Source of the DNA: Pseudomonas mendocina
GTDB lineage: Bacteria > Pseudomonadota > Gammaproteobacteria > Pseudomonadales > Pseudomonadaceae
NCBI GenBank assembly: GCA_037482215.1
Contig: CP148074.1
Span: 4,402,001-4,466,000, forward strand
Direction of reading: 5' to 3'
DNA length: 64,000 nucleotides
Position 1 is the stretch's first letter. Every line of letters begins with the position of its first letter. A program made the translations under genes and the position numbers. Below are positions 25,638 to 34,098 of the stretch, in pieces. Under the pieces are notes generated by a model, which saw only the letters and a program-made list of their open reading frames with translations, was not told the DNA's origin and did no database searches.

Positions 25638-26762
25638 CTACAAGCCCTTGCCGCGCCAAGCCAACACGACAAATCCAGCAGCACCTAAGGCCATCATCAG
25701 CGGCAGGGCATGGCCGCTGACCCACTGCGTGACCGCCCCCGTCAGCAGCGGGCCGACCAAGCAGCCAAGGCCCCAAAGTTGGGAAATATGAGCGTTCGCC
25801 TGGACCAATTGATCATCACGAAAGCGCTCACCGATCAAAATCAGTGAGATCGTAAACAGGCTGCCTGCAGTCGCGCCAAACAGGATCAGTACCGGCCAAA
25901 TCAAAGGCGTATGCAAGCTCAGCGGCACCGCAAGGCTGGACAACATCAGCACCACGCCACAGATAAGAAACAAGCGACGCCGGGACATCTGATCGGCCAA
26001 CCAACCAATCGGCAACTGCAACGCAGCATCACCCACCACCACCACACTGACCATGAACAGTGCGACTTCCTGAGTGAAGCCCTGACGCAGCCCGTAAATC
26101 GGCATCAACGTCAGCACCATCGCCTCAAATGCGGCAAACAACATCACCGCCCAGGCAATCGCCGGCATACGCTGGCAGAACGTCAGCAGATTACGCGCCG
26201 AAGCACTGTGCGCCTCTACGCTTGGTGCGCCAGTACGCCCCAGCAACAGCATGGCAGCCCCAATCAACAGGCCCACACCGACCCAGAAGCCCAGATCACC
26301 TTCTGCCCCAACCGCAGCCAGCAACAAAGGTCCACACAGATAGCTCAGCGCGTAACCCGTGCCATACAGCGCCACTAAACGCCCGCGCCACTTTTCCACC
26401 GCCAGCTGGTTAATCCAGCTTTCACCGAGCACAAAGACAACCGTCAGGCCAATACCCAGCACCAGCCGCAGCACCAGCCACACCACATAGTGCTGAATCA
26501 GCGCCATGCTGATGACGGACAACGCACCAAACAACAGGCACGCCTGCATCAGCCGCACAGTGCCTAACCAAGCCGCCAGACGCCCTGCCAGTGTGGCGCC
26601 CAACAAAACGCCCACCGCAGGTGTAGCCGCCATTACGCCAATAGCGAAGGAGCTGTAGCCCCACTCCTCCAGGCGTAATGACACCAGCGGCATAGTTACG
26701 CCCAGTGCCAGACCGATACTGATTACTGCTGCGCAGACTGCAAAGTATGTACCCCAACGCAT
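25638..26762 (-). CDS. Major facilitator superfamily transporter
   Basis: 374 residues from ATG 26762, where AAGGG precedes at good spacing and the protein opens with the first membrane helix (MRWGTYFAVCAAVISIGLAL). About twelve hydrophobic segments can be counted. The cytoplasmic loop GRLAAWLGTVR after helix 2 and ADQMSRRRLF in the second half are the paired MFS loop motifs. The helix 4-5 region VVFVLGESWINQLAVEKWRG resembles the YcaD/sugar-phosphate-like exporters. Substrate unknown. It is convergent with the MocR gene, whose product may sense the same compound. A longer in-frame start exists upstream but would add a polar tail before helix 1. Confidence 0.85.
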   Translation of the reverse strand: MRWGTYFAVCAAVISIGLALGVTMPLVSLRLEEWGYSSFAIGVMAATPAVGVLLGATLAGRLAAWLGTVRLMQACLLFGALSVISMALIQHYVVWLVLRLVLGIGLTVVFVLGESWINQLAVEKWRGRLVALYGTGYALSYLCGPLLLAAVGAEGDLGFWVGVGLLIGAAMLLLGRTGAPSVEAHSASARNLLTFCQRMPAIAWAVMLFAAFEAMVLTLMPIYGLRQGFTQEVALFMVSVVVVGDAALQLPIGWLADQMSRRRLFLICGVVLMLSSLAVPLSLHTPLIWPVLILFGATAGSLFTISLILIGERFRDDQLVQANAHISQLWGLGCLVGPLLTGAVTQWVSGHALPLMMALGAAGFVVLAWRGKGL

Positions 26763-26797
26763 TACCAGAACCCTTGTGAACACCTCGAAAACCAAAA

Positions 26798-26826
26798 CGG
26801 CCGGATCTCCAAAGGAAACCCGGCCG
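26798..26826 (-). terminator. Intrinsic terminator of kauB
   Basis: CGGCCGG (26798-26804) pairs with CCGGCCG (26820-26826). On the minus strand the stem is followed by TTTTGG. It is 66 bp beyond the kauB stop codon and 35 bp before the MFS start. Confidence 0.6.
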
Positions 26827-26891
26827 CAGGTGTGGCGACTAGCAGCCTGAAGCTGCCTCAACCGGCCCCGAAGGGCGGACCTATTGAACGC

Positions 26892-28385
26892 TTACAGCTT
26901 GATCCAAGTCGCCTTCAGCTCGGTGTACTTATCAAAGGCATGCAGGGACTTGTCACGGCCATTACCCGACTGCTTAAAGCCACCGAACGGCGCAGTCATG
27001 TCGCCGCCATCGTACTGATTGACCCAGACGCTACCGGCGCGCACAGCCTTGGCAGTCAGGTGCGCCTTGGACAGGTCACTGGTCCAGATACCGGCTGCCA
27101 GACCGTAGATGGTGTCGTTGGCAATTTCGATGGCCTCTTCGACTGTATCGAAGCCAATCACCGACAGCACTGGGCCAAAGATTTCTTCCTTGGCGATGCG
27201 CATGGCATTGGTTACGCCGTCAAAAATGGTTGGTTCCACGTAGGTACCGCCAGTTTCTTCGAGTACGCGATTACCACCAGCAACCAGCTTGGCGCCATCA
27301 TCGTGACCAGCTTTGATGTAGCTCAGCACGTTGTTCATCTGCGTGGTGTCAACCAGCGCACCCACGTTGGTGGCCGGATCCAGCGGGTTGCCCGGTTTCC
27401 AAGCCTTGATGGCTTCAACCACCATCGGCACAAATTTATCTTTGATGGAATTTTCCACCAGCAGACGGGAGCCAGCGGTGCACACTTCGCCCTGGTTAAA
27501 GGCGATGGCACTGGCTGCGGCTTCAGCGGCGGCCTTCAGATCCGGGGCATCAGCGAACACGATATTCGGGCTCTTACCACCGGCCTCCAGCCAAACGCGC
27601 TTCATGTTCGATTCGCCAGCGTAGATCATCAGCTGCTTGGCGATCTTGGTCGAGCCGGTAAACACCAGCGTGTCGACATCCATATGCAATGCCAGTGCTT
27701 TACCCACGGTGTGGCCGAAGCCCGGTAACACGTTCAGCACGCCCGCAGGAATACCAGCTTCAATAGCCAGTTGAGCCAGACGCAGACCGGTCAGCGGGGA
27801 TTTTTCGGAAGGCTTGAGGATGACCGAGTTACCGGTGGACAGTGCCGGGCCCAATTTCCAGCAGGTCATCAGCAGCGGGAAGTTCCACGGCACGATTGCC
27901 GCAACCACGCCTACCGGCTCGCGAGTGACCAAGCCCAGCTCGTTATGCGAGGTGGCAGCGACTTCGTCATAAATCTTGTCGATGGCTTCGCCGCTCCAAC
28001 GGATAGCACGGGCAGCCGCTGGCACGTCAACCGACAGGGAATCGCCAATCGGCTTACCCATATCCAGGGTTTCCAGCAGGGCCAGCTCATCGCGATGGGC
28101 TTCGATCAGATCAGCCAGGCGGATCATGCGCTTTTTACGCTCCACCGGCGCCATACGCGACCACACACCGGATTCAAATGTTGCGCGGGCATCGGCAACT
28201 GCCTGGTCGGCATCAGCCAGATCACAGCTGGCTACCTGTCCTAGCAGGCGACCATCTACCGGGCTAATGCAGTCAAAGGTGTCGCCAGAAACAGCATCAC
28301 GGTACTCACCGTGAATAAAGGCCCGGCCCTCAATTTTCAGGTCCTTGGCGCGCTGTTCCCAGTCGGCACGTGTCAGGCTAGTCAT
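26892..28385 (-). CDS. kauB: Aldehyde dehydrogenase KauB/PauC type
   Basis: 497 residues from ATG 28385 (AGGGGAT upstream); a longer frame would add 28 unconserved basic residues. NAD-dependent aldehyde dehydrogenase motifs are VPWNFPLLMTCWKLGPAL, FTGSTKIAKQLM (cofactor loop), LEAGGKSPNIVF (catalytic Glu) and FNQGEVCTAGSR (catalytic Cys). The type belongs to the PuuC/KauB group, which oxidises gamma-glutamyl-gamma-aminobutyraldehyde and 4-guanidinobutyraldehyde, the step after PauB. In P. aeruginosa kauB (PA5312) is followed in the genome by gabT2 (PA5313); no such aminotransferase is found here, so the later GABA steps must be encoded elsewhere. It ends at a terminator at 26798-26826. Confidence 0.9.
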   Translation of the reverse strand: MTSLTRADWEQRAKDLKIEGRAFIHGEYRDAVSGDTFDCISPVDGRLLGQVASCDLADADQAVADARATFESGVWSRMAPVERKKRMIRLADLIEAHRDELALLETLDMGKPIGDSLSVDVPAAARAIRWSGEAIDKIYDEVAATSHNELGLVTREPVGVVAAIVPWNFPLLMTCWKLGPALSTGNSVILKPSEKSPLTGLRLAQLAIEAGIPAGVLNVLPGFGHTVGKALALHMDVDTLVFTGSTKIAKQLMIYAGESNMKRVWLEAGGKSPNIVFADAPDLKAAAEAAASAIAFNQGEVCTAGSRLLVENSIKDKFVPMVVEAIKAWKPGNPLDPATNVGALVDTTQMNNVLSYIKAGHDDGAKLVAGGNRVLEETGGTYVEPTIFDGVTNAMRIAKEEIFGPVLSVIGFDTVEEAIEIANDTIYGLAAGIWTSDLSKAHLTAKAVRAGSVWVNQYDGGDMTAPFGGFKQSGNGRDKSLHAFDKYTELKATWIKL

Positions 28386-28634
28386 ACGAACATCCCCTAT
28401 ATAGCAGTGATAGCGCCGCAGATTGCGCTTGCGCTGTAAATTATTTTGCATGGGTTCACGCCAACCCACTCTTGCCTCAACACTAAACCAGAGGCCCCGA
28501 TACTTCCAATATTTTTTACAAACACAGGCCCAACTGGCTTGTTATGTGCGGATTATTAAACATAGACTGGCCGTTCATCTGAACCCACCACAACAAGCCT
28601 GCCGTAGCAGTGCGTACCTTTATCGGACTTGCTT

Positions 28635-29000
28635 ATGAACATCGACAGCATCATCGACTTTGCTCAAGCCACCACACCAGCCGAGCACTACCGCCCGGCC
28701 CCTGAGAAGATTCTCAAAGGCGGCGCCGAGCAAAATGTACGCAACCACTATTCAAGCCCGTGCGGCCAATTCAGCACCGGCATCTGGGAAGGCGAAGTGG
28801 GTCACTGGACCATCAACTACACCGAGCATGAATACTGCGAAATGCTTCAGGGTGTATCGGTATTACGTGACAAAGATGGCAACGCCAAAACCCTGCGCGC
28901 CGGTGATCGCTTCGTCATTCCGGCAGGTTTTAGCGGCACCTGGGAGGTGCTAGAGCCTACCCGTAAGGTTTACGTTATCTTTGAGCAAAAGAGCCAGTAA
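28635..29000 (+). CDS. Small cupin-domain protein (Cupin_3/DUF861 type)
   Basis: 121 residues from ATG 28635; a TTG six bases upstream is possible but unnecessary. A single cupin barrel occupies about 35-117 with GIWEGEVGHW, YTEHEYCEMLQG and AGDRFVIPAGFSGTW, the last being the second cupin motif. Proteins like this are related to the ureidoglycine aminohydrolase cupin fold; the function of the short stand-alone version is unknown. It is divergent from kauB across 249 bp, so it may share control with polyamine catabolism. An intrinsic terminator follows at 29027. Confidence 0.8.
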   Translation: MNIDSIIDFAQATTPAEHYRPAPEKILKGGAEQNVRNHYSSPCGQFSTGIWEGEVGHWTINYTEHEYCEMLQGVSVLRDKDGNAKTLRAGDRFVIPAGFSGTWEVLEPTRKVYVIFEQKSQ

Positions 29001-29026
29001 ACTCAGTATCAGTTTTGTCCCCTTTT

Positions 29027-29049
29027 AGCCCGCTTAGTGCGGGCTTTTT
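29027..29049 (+). terminator. Intrinsic terminator of the cupin gene
   Basis: AGCCCGC (29027-29033) and GCGGGCT (29039-29045) form a stem with a TTAGT loop and end in TTTTT. It lies 27 bp after the stop. Confidence 0.85.
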
Positions 29050-29095
29050 CTTGCGCTATGAACGGGGCAAGGGGAAAGGAGACAAATTACAGGCA

Positions 29096-29125
29096 TAAAA
29101 AAGCCCGCACTAGGCGGGCTTTTTC
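29096..29125. terminator. Bidirectional terminator after rpmG
   Basis: A run of A leads into AGCCCGC (29102-29108), loop ACTAG, GCGGGCT (29114-29120) and T-run. It works on the minus strand for rpmBG, 18 bp beyond the rpmG stop, and on the plus strand as a second stop after the cupin gene. Its stem is nearly the same sequence as the terminator at 29027. Confidence 0.85.
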
Positions 29126-29142
29126 AAAGCAAGCAGAATCAA

Positions 29143-29298
29143 TTACTTGATTTTGCCTTCTTTGTAGATCACGTGCTTGCGCACAACAGGATCGTACTTT
29201 TTGATTTCGATCTTGTCTGGAGTGGTGCGCTTGTTCTTGTCGGTAGTGTAGAAGTGACCAGTACCGGCACTCGAGATCAAACGGATCAATTCACGCAT
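29143..29298 (-). CDS. rpmG: 50S ribosomal protein L33
   Basis: 51 residues reading [20 protein letters not shown] onward, with [18 protein letters not shown] in the middle and a basic KEGKIK end, a full-length L33. It is the form without the CxxC zinc ribbon, so it does not depend on zinc. It is transcribed with rpmB, 11 bp downstream of the rpmB stop, with AGGAG before the start. Confidence 0.97.
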   Translation of the reverse strand: MRELIRLISSAGTGHFYTTDKNKRTTPDKIEIKKYDPVVRKHVIYKEGKIK

Positions 29299-29309
29299 GA
29301 TTTAGCTCC

Positions 29310-29546
29310 TTAAACCTTTTCGCCGCGAGCACGCAGCTCGGCCAGAACAGCGTCAATACCACGCTTGTCGATTACACGCATGCCCTTGGCGGAAACGCGC
29401 AGACGTACAAAACGCTTCTCAGACTCAACCCAGAAGCGGTGATGCTGCAGGTTCGGCAGGAAACGACGACGGGTTTTGTTGTTTGCGTGGGAAATATTGT
29501 TCCCGGTTACCGGACCCTTACCGGTAACTTGACAGACTCTCGACAT
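29310..29546 (-). CDS. rpmB: 50S ribosomal protein L28
   Basis: 78 residues, the standard length. It opens [20 protein letters not shown] and contains [19 protein letters not shown] and [19 protein letters not shown], all typical of gammaproteobacterial L28. The first CxxC half of the zinc-binding form is absent, matching the zinc-independent L33 beside it. It is the first gene of the rpmB-rpmG operon, whose probable promoter lies at 29694-29722. Confidence 0.97.
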   Translation of the reverse strand: MSRVCQVTGKGPVTGNNISHANNKTRRRFLPNLQHHRFWVESEKRFVRLRVSAKGMRVIDKRGIDAVLAELRARGEKV

Positions 29547-29890
29547 GCCTCAGCCCTCTAAAACCACATGCCCAACCCGGCATGGGTTGGCCGCATAAAC
29601 TCAATGTCATTGGCGCTCGACGCCACGTATCTCGAGGGTCTTACCGGCCATACCTGAAAGCGCAAGAACCGGGCCCCTACAAAAGAGCGCTGCTTTATAC
29701 CAGAAAGCCCCTGGCGCCACAAGGCAATCTGCACTTGCCATGTGTTTTACAGACGCCACATTTTACACGCTGATGGCGCTGTGCACAGCATCCCATCCGC
29801 TTGACCATTCGTCGCGCGCCCTCATTGCCTGAAACCCTGTTAATGCCCTAGGGTTAAGTTACCCCGATGACTCAATACTCTGGAGCTCCC
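29547..29890. other. Divergent spacer between rpmB and the peptide-binding protein gene
   Basis: 344 bp without a believable gene. It contains the rpmB promoter on the minus strand. Near the plus-strand gene there is a small CCCTAGGG palindrome at 29846-29853. No transcription signals of quality are visible for the plus-strand gene. Confidence 0.6.
29694..29722 (-). promoter_or_regulatory. Sigma-70 type promoter of rpmB-rpmG
   Basis: On the minus strand TTGTGG (29722-29717) and TATAAA (29699-29694) are separated by exactly 17 bp. Transcription would begin near 29687, leaving a leader of about 140 bases before rpmB. Confidence 0.55.
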
Positions 29891-31480
29891 ATGCGCCTTG
29901 CTGCACTGCCGCTGCTGATTGCCCCATTCCTCCTGCCAGCCCTGGCCCAGGCCAGCACGCTGAGCGTATGCACGGAAGCCAGCCCGGACGGTTTCGATGT
30001 GGTGCAGTACAACTCGCTGACCACCACCAATGCGTCTGCGGATGTTCTGATGAACCGCCTGGTCGATTTCGACACAGCCAGCGGCAAGCTCGTACCCAGC
30101 CTTGCAGAAAGCTGGACGGTCAGTGAGGACGGCCTGACCTATGACTTCACCCTACGCAGCAATGTCAGCTTTCACACCACGCCCTATTTCACCCCAACAC
30201 GGCAGCTGACAGCTGACGATGTGCTGTTCAGCTTCCAGCGCATGCTCAACGCCGATCACCCCTGGCATGCCGTGGCGGCCAGCGGTTATCCACATGCGCA
30301 GTCGATGCAGTGGCCCAGCCTGATTAAAAACGTGGAGAAAACCGGCGAACACAGCCTACGTATCACCCTGAATCGCCCGGACGCTACCTTCCTCGCGATC
30401 CTCAGCATGGGCTTTGCTTCCATTTATTCCGCCGAATACGCCGACCAATTGCTCGCTGCAGGCAAACAGGAACTGCTCAACAGCCAGCCCGTGGGCACCG
30501 GCCCGTTCGTGCTCAAGCGTTTTCAGAAAGATGCCGTTATACGCTACAGCGCCAATCCGAATTATTTCGCGGGCAAACCGGCTGTGGACAACTTGATCTA
30601 CGCCATCACCCCGGACGCTAATGTGCGCTTGCAGAAACTGCGGCGCGGCGAATGCCAGATTGCCCTGTCGCCTAAGCCGCAAGATATTCAAGCAATCAAG
30701 AACGACCCCAACCTGCAAAGCGCCCATACCGCTGCATTCATGACGGCTTTCGTTGGCATCAATAGCCAACACGCACCTCTGGATAAACCGCAGGTGCGGC
30801 AGGCCATCAACCTGGCCTTCGACAAAGCCAGCTACCTGCAAGCCGTCTTCGAGAACAGCGCCGAAGTGGCCAACGGCCCTTATCCTGCCAACACGTGGAG
30901 CTATAACAGCGAATTGCCGGGTTATGCTCACGATCCGCAAAAAGCCAAAGCCCTGCTAAAAGAGGCCGGGTTGGAGAATGGCTTCAACACCACCATCTGG
31001 ACCCGCCCCAGCGGCAGCTTGCTTAACCCCAACCCCAGCATGGGGGCTCAACTGCTGCAGGCTGACCTGGCCGAAGTGGGCATCAAGGCAGATATCCGCG
31101 TGATTGAATGGGGCGAGCTGATCCGTCGTGCTAAAGCCGGTGAGCACGACCTGCTGTTTATGGGCTGGGCTGGCGACAATGGCGATCCAGACAACTTCCT
31201 CACCCCGCAGTTTTCCTGCGCCTCAGTTGAATCCGGGCTGAACTTCGCCCGCTACTGCGACCCTACGCTGGACAAGCTAATCAGCGACGGCAAAGCCAAC
31301 AGCGACCAAGCCGAACGCAGCCGCTTATATAAGGAAGCGCAGCGCATCATTCAGGAACAAGCGCTGTGGCTGCCCCTGGCGCACCCCACCGCCTACGCCC
31401 TACTGAGTAAAAAGGTCAGCGGCTACACAGTGAGCCCATTTGGCCGCGTCGATTTCTCGAAGGTGCAGGTCAGCCGCTGA
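29891..31480 (+). CDS. Periplasmic solute-binding protein of a peptide ABC transporter (DppA/OppA family)
   Basis: 529 residues from ATG 29891, with GGAG 5 bp upstream. The signal peptide MRLAALPLLIAPFLLPALAQA is split here only by length: hydrophobic core then cleavage after AQA. The family 5 binding domain follows with SLAESWTVSEDGLTYDFTLR, the hallmark of DppA-type proteins, and DLLFMGWAGDNGDPDNFL near the C-terminus. It should bind dipeptides or similar ligands for an inner-membrane ABC transporter. No permease or ATPase gene is adjacent, so it must work with subunits encoded elsewhere; P. aeruginosa has a comparable orphan (PA5317) at this position. A hairpin follows at 31487. Confidence 0.92.
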   Translation: MRLAALPLLIAPFLLPALAQASTLSVCTEASPDGFDVVQYNSLTTTNASADVLMNRLVDFDTASGKLVPSLAESWTVSEDGLTYDFTLRSNVSFHTTPYFTPTRQLTADDVLFSFQRMLNADHPWHAVAASGYPHAQSMQWPSLIKNVEKTGEHSLRITLNRPDATFLAILSMGFASIYSAEYADQLLAAGKQELLNSQPVGTGPFVLKRFQKDAVIRYSANPNYFAGKPAVDNLIYAITPDANVRLQKLRRGECQIALSPKPQDIQAIKNDPNLQSAHTAAFMTAFVGINSQHAPLDKPQVRQAINLAFDKASYLQAVFENSAEVANGPYPANTWSYNSELPGYAHDPQKAKALLKEAGLENGFNTTIWTRPSGSLLNPNPSMGAQLLQADLAEVGIKADIRVIEWGELIRRAKAGEHDLLFMGWAGDNGDPDNFLTPQFSCASVESGLNFARYCDPTLDKLISDGKANSDQAERSRLYKEAQRIIQEQALWLPLAHPTAYALLSKKVSGYTVSPFGRVDFSKVQVSR

Positions 31481-31486
31481 TCTCAC

Positions 31487-31511
31487 ACCAGCCCCTGCAC
31501 AAGGGGCTGGT
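31487..31511. terminator. Hairpin between convergent binding-protein and radC genes
   Basis: ACCAGCCCCT (31487-31496) and AGGGGCTGGT (31502-31511) form a 10-bp stem with a GCACA loop, 6 bp after one stop and directly at the other. There is no T-run. Confidence 0.6.
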
Positions 31512-32189
31512 TCATACCCAACCATACTCAGCCATCGACAGCGGCTCACCGTCGCCGACGATAAAGTGATCCAGCACCCGTACATCCACCAACGCCAGCG
31601 CATCCTTCAAGCGCCGGGTCAGGTCGCGATCAGCCTGACTCGGTTCTGCAACGCCCGAGGGGTGATTGTGGGTAAGAATCAGCGCTGCCGCGTTGTGGAA
31701 CAGCGCCCGCTTAACCACTTGCCGGGGATACACACTGGCACTGTCGATTGAGCCATGGAACAGCGCCTCGAACGCCAAAACCCGGTGTTTGGCATCCAAA
31801 AACAGGCAACCGAACACTTCGTGGGGCTCGTGGCGTAGCAACGTCTTTAAGTAATCGCGCACCGCTTGCGGGCTTTCCAACGCAGACTCACGGCGCAGCT
31901 GTTCCGCCAAATTCCGCCGGCCCATTTCCAACACCGCCTGTAATTGGGCGAACTTGGCCGGGCCCAAGCCCAAGTGCTGAGAAAATGAAGGCAAGTCGGC
32001 CTGTAAGAGCGCCCGCAAGCTACCAAACTCACTTAATAACTGACGGGCCAAGTCCACCGCACTGCAACCCGCCACGCCGGTACGCAGGAAGATTGCCAGC
32101 AGCTCCGCATCCGTCAGGCTCACAGCACCCTGCGCCAAAAGCTTTTCCCGCGGCCGCTCTGCCGCTGGCCAATCACGAATACTCATCAC
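31512..32189 (-). CDS. radC: RadC family JAMM-domain protein
   Basis: 225 residues (224 if the second ATG is used). The N-terminal helix-hairpin-helix region (about 1-100) has [14 protein letters not shown] and [12 protein letters not shown]. The C-terminal JAMM/MPN domain (about 105-225) has [18 protein letters not shown], in which the two His and the Asp form the metal site. RadC was once assigned to DNA repair, but its molecular role is unsettled. Convergent with the binding-protein gene and divergent from coaBC, as in other pseudomonads. Confidence 0.94.
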   Translation of the reverse strand: MMSIRDWPAAERPREKLLAQGAVSLTDAELLAIFLRTGVAGCSAVDLARQLLSEFGSLRALLQADLPSFSQHLGLGPAKFAQLQAVLEMGRRNLAEQLRRESALESPQAVRDYLKTLLRHEPHEVFGCLFLDAKHRVLAFEALFHGSIDSASVYPRQVVKRALFHNAAALILTHNHPSGVAEPSQADRDLTRRLKDALALVDVRVLDHFIVGDGEPLSMAEYGWV

Positions 32190-32359
32190 ACCTCCTTGTG
32201 TTTAAAGCCATCCGGCAACGCCGCGACGCCAGACTTACAGGGCATCGGCAGCACTGCTTCATGGCGGCTGCTGTGCTATCGTAGCGGCCTTTGCACGGCA
32301 GTCGCGCAGGGGAATGCCAACGCCGTGACGCACATCCATCTTCGAAACAAGGCAGGTCT

Positions 32360-33568
32360 ATGCAGCGGCTGTATCGGAAACGCATTATTGTGGGCGTAGG
32401 CGGCGGTATCGCTGCCTATAAGAGTGCTGAGCTGATTCGCCGACTCAAAGATCAAGACGCAGACGTGCGCGTCGTCATGACCAAAGCCGGGCAAGAATTC
32501 ATCACCCCGCTGACGTTACAGGCCCTCTCCGGCCACCCGGTCCACCTCAATCTGCTCGACCCCGCTGCCGAAGCCGGGATGGGCCATATCGACTTGGCGC
32601 GCTGGGCCGACATGATCCTCATCGCCCCAGCCACCGCCGACCTGATGGCGCGCCTGACTCAAGGCGTGGCTGACGACCTGCTGACCACATTGGTACTGGC
32701 CACCGATGCGCCAGTAGCACTGGCTCCGGCGATGAATCAGGCCATGTGGCGGGATCCTGCGACCCAGGCCAATGCAGAGCTTCTGCGTTCACGGGGTTTC
32801 CACCTCTTCGGTCCGGCTGCTGGGAGCCAGGCCTGTGGCGACGTCGGCCTAGGCCGCATGCTGGAAGCCGAACAGCTGGCGCAATGTGCGGCTGATTGCT
32901 TCCAATGCAAGGCGCTGACCGGCAAGCACGTCCTGATCACTGCTGGCCCAACCCAGGAAAACATCGACCCAGTGCGCTACATCACTAACCATAGCTCCGG
33001 GAAAATGGGCTTTGCCCTAGCAGAAGCAGCGGCCGAAGCCGGTGCCAAAGTAACCCTGATCAGCGGCCCGGTGCACCTGCCAACACCGGACCGCGTCGAG
33101 CGCATCAATGTGGTCAGCGCCCGTGACATGCTCGCCGCCTGCGAGGCCGCCATGCCTTGCGATCTGCTGATCGCCGCAGCGGCTGTCGCGGACTATCGCC
33201 CCGAGGTGGTGGCCCAGCACAAGCTGAAGAAAGACCCGAGCACCGGCGACGGCCTGCTCCTGCAAATGGTGCGCAACCCGGACATCCTAGCCACCCTGGC
33301 CAGCCGCCCGGATCGCCCCTTCAGCGTAGGTTTCGCTGCCGAAACCCAAAACCTGCTGGAGTACGCTTCGCGCAAACTTAAAGACAAAAATCTTGACCTG
33401 ATCGTCGCCAATGACGTGGCAAACCCCACCATCGGCTTCAACAGTGAAGAAAACGCCATCACCATCATCGACCGGGAACTCGGCCAGACTAGCTTCACTC
33501 AGACCAGCAAAAGCAAGATCGCCCGCCAGTTGGTGAGCTTCATTGCTGATCGCCTGAACCGCAGCTGA
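32360..33568 (+). CDS. coaBC: Bifunctional phosphopantothenoylcysteine decarboxylase / phosphopantothenate-cysteine ligase
   Basis: 402 residues from ATG 32360 (AAGGCAGG upstream), the normal length; a TTG at 32291 would add a meaningless tail. The N-terminal CoaC half (about 1-190) is a flavoprotein with [36 protein letters not shown] (the PxMNxxMW motif) and [10 protein letters not shown] with the catalytic Cys. The C-terminal CoaB half (about 190-400) has [16 protein letters not shown] and NHSSGKMG. It performs two consecutive steps of coenzyme A synthesis. It is followed by dut after 29 bp, the widespread coaBC-dut arrangement. Confidence 0.96.
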   Translation: MQRLYRKRIIVGVGGGIAAYKSAELIRRLKDQDADVRVVMTKAGQEFITPLTLQALSGHPVHLNLLDPAAEAGMGHIDLARWADMILIAPATADLMARLTQGVADDLLTTLVLATDAPVALAPAMNQAMWRDPATQANAELLRSRGFHLFGPAAGSQACGDVGLGRMLEAEQLAQCAADCFQCKALTGKHVLITAGPTQENIDPVRYITNHSSGKMGFALAEAAAEAGAKVTLISGPVHLPTPDRVERINVVSARDMLAACEAAMPCDLLIAAAAVADYRPEVVAQHKLKKDPSTGDGLLLQMVRNPDILATLASRPDRPFSVGFAAETQNLLEYASRKLKDKNLDLIVANDVANPTIGFNSEENAITIIDRELGQTSFTQTSKSKIARQLVSFIADRLNRS

Positions 33569-33597
33569 TCCTTTTTCGAATTAAGACAGAGCCCACT

Positions 33598-34053
33598 ATG
33601 CACGCCTTACAAGCCAAGATTCTCGACCCACGACTGGGCAACGAATTCCCCCTGCCAGCCTATGCCACACCTGGTTCTGCCGGCCTCGACCTGCGCGCTA
33701 TGCTCAAAGAGGACATCGTTCTGGAGCCTGGCCAAACCGTTTTGATTCCCACCGGCCTGTCGATCTACATCGGTGATCCGGGTCTGGCCGCGATGATTCT
33801 GCCCCGCTCAGGCCTGGGCCATAAACACGGCATCGTGCTGGGTAACCTTGTGGGCCTGATCGACTCGGACTACCAAGGCGAACTGATGGTCTCCTGCTGG
33901 AACCGTGGCCAAAGCGCGTTCACCATCACCATTGGCGAGCGCATTGCGCAACTGGTACTGGTACCGGTCGTGCAGGCCAAGTTTGAGCTGGTTGAGCAGT
34001 TCGACGAGACCCAGCGCGGCGCAGGCGGCTTCGGACACTCCGGAACACTCTGA
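33598..34053 (+). CDS. dut: dUTP diphosphatase
   Basis: 151 residues, the standard trimeric dUTPase. The five motifs are visible: GSAGLDLRA (I), [12 protein letters not shown] (II), [15 protein letters not shown] (III), [11 protein letters not shown] (IV), and [10 protein letters not shown] at the C-terminus (V). It hydrolyses dUTP to dUMP and pyrophosphate, keeping uracil out of DNA. It forms a probable operon with coaBC and is 45 bp before algC. Confidence 0.97.
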   Translation: MHALQAKILDPRLGNEFPLPAYATPGSAGLDLRAMLKEDIVLEPGQTVLIPTGLSIYIGDPGLAAMILPRSGLGHKHGIVLGNLVGLIDSDYQGELMVSCWNRGQSAFTITIGERIAQLVLVPVVQAKFELVEQFDETQRGAGGFGHSGTL

Positions 34054-34098
34054 CCACACAAGCCATTAGGGCATATAAATAATAAGAGGAGAGGCCGC

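Noticed and set aside
26832..27728. 298-codon open frame opposite kauB
   Set aside because: Lies entirely over the kauB gene and its terminator; no domain and no ribosome binding site.
29582..29773. 63-codon frame upstream of the peptide-binding protein gene
   Set aside because: It overlaps the rpmB promoter on the other strand, has no ribosome binding site and no recognisable sequence.
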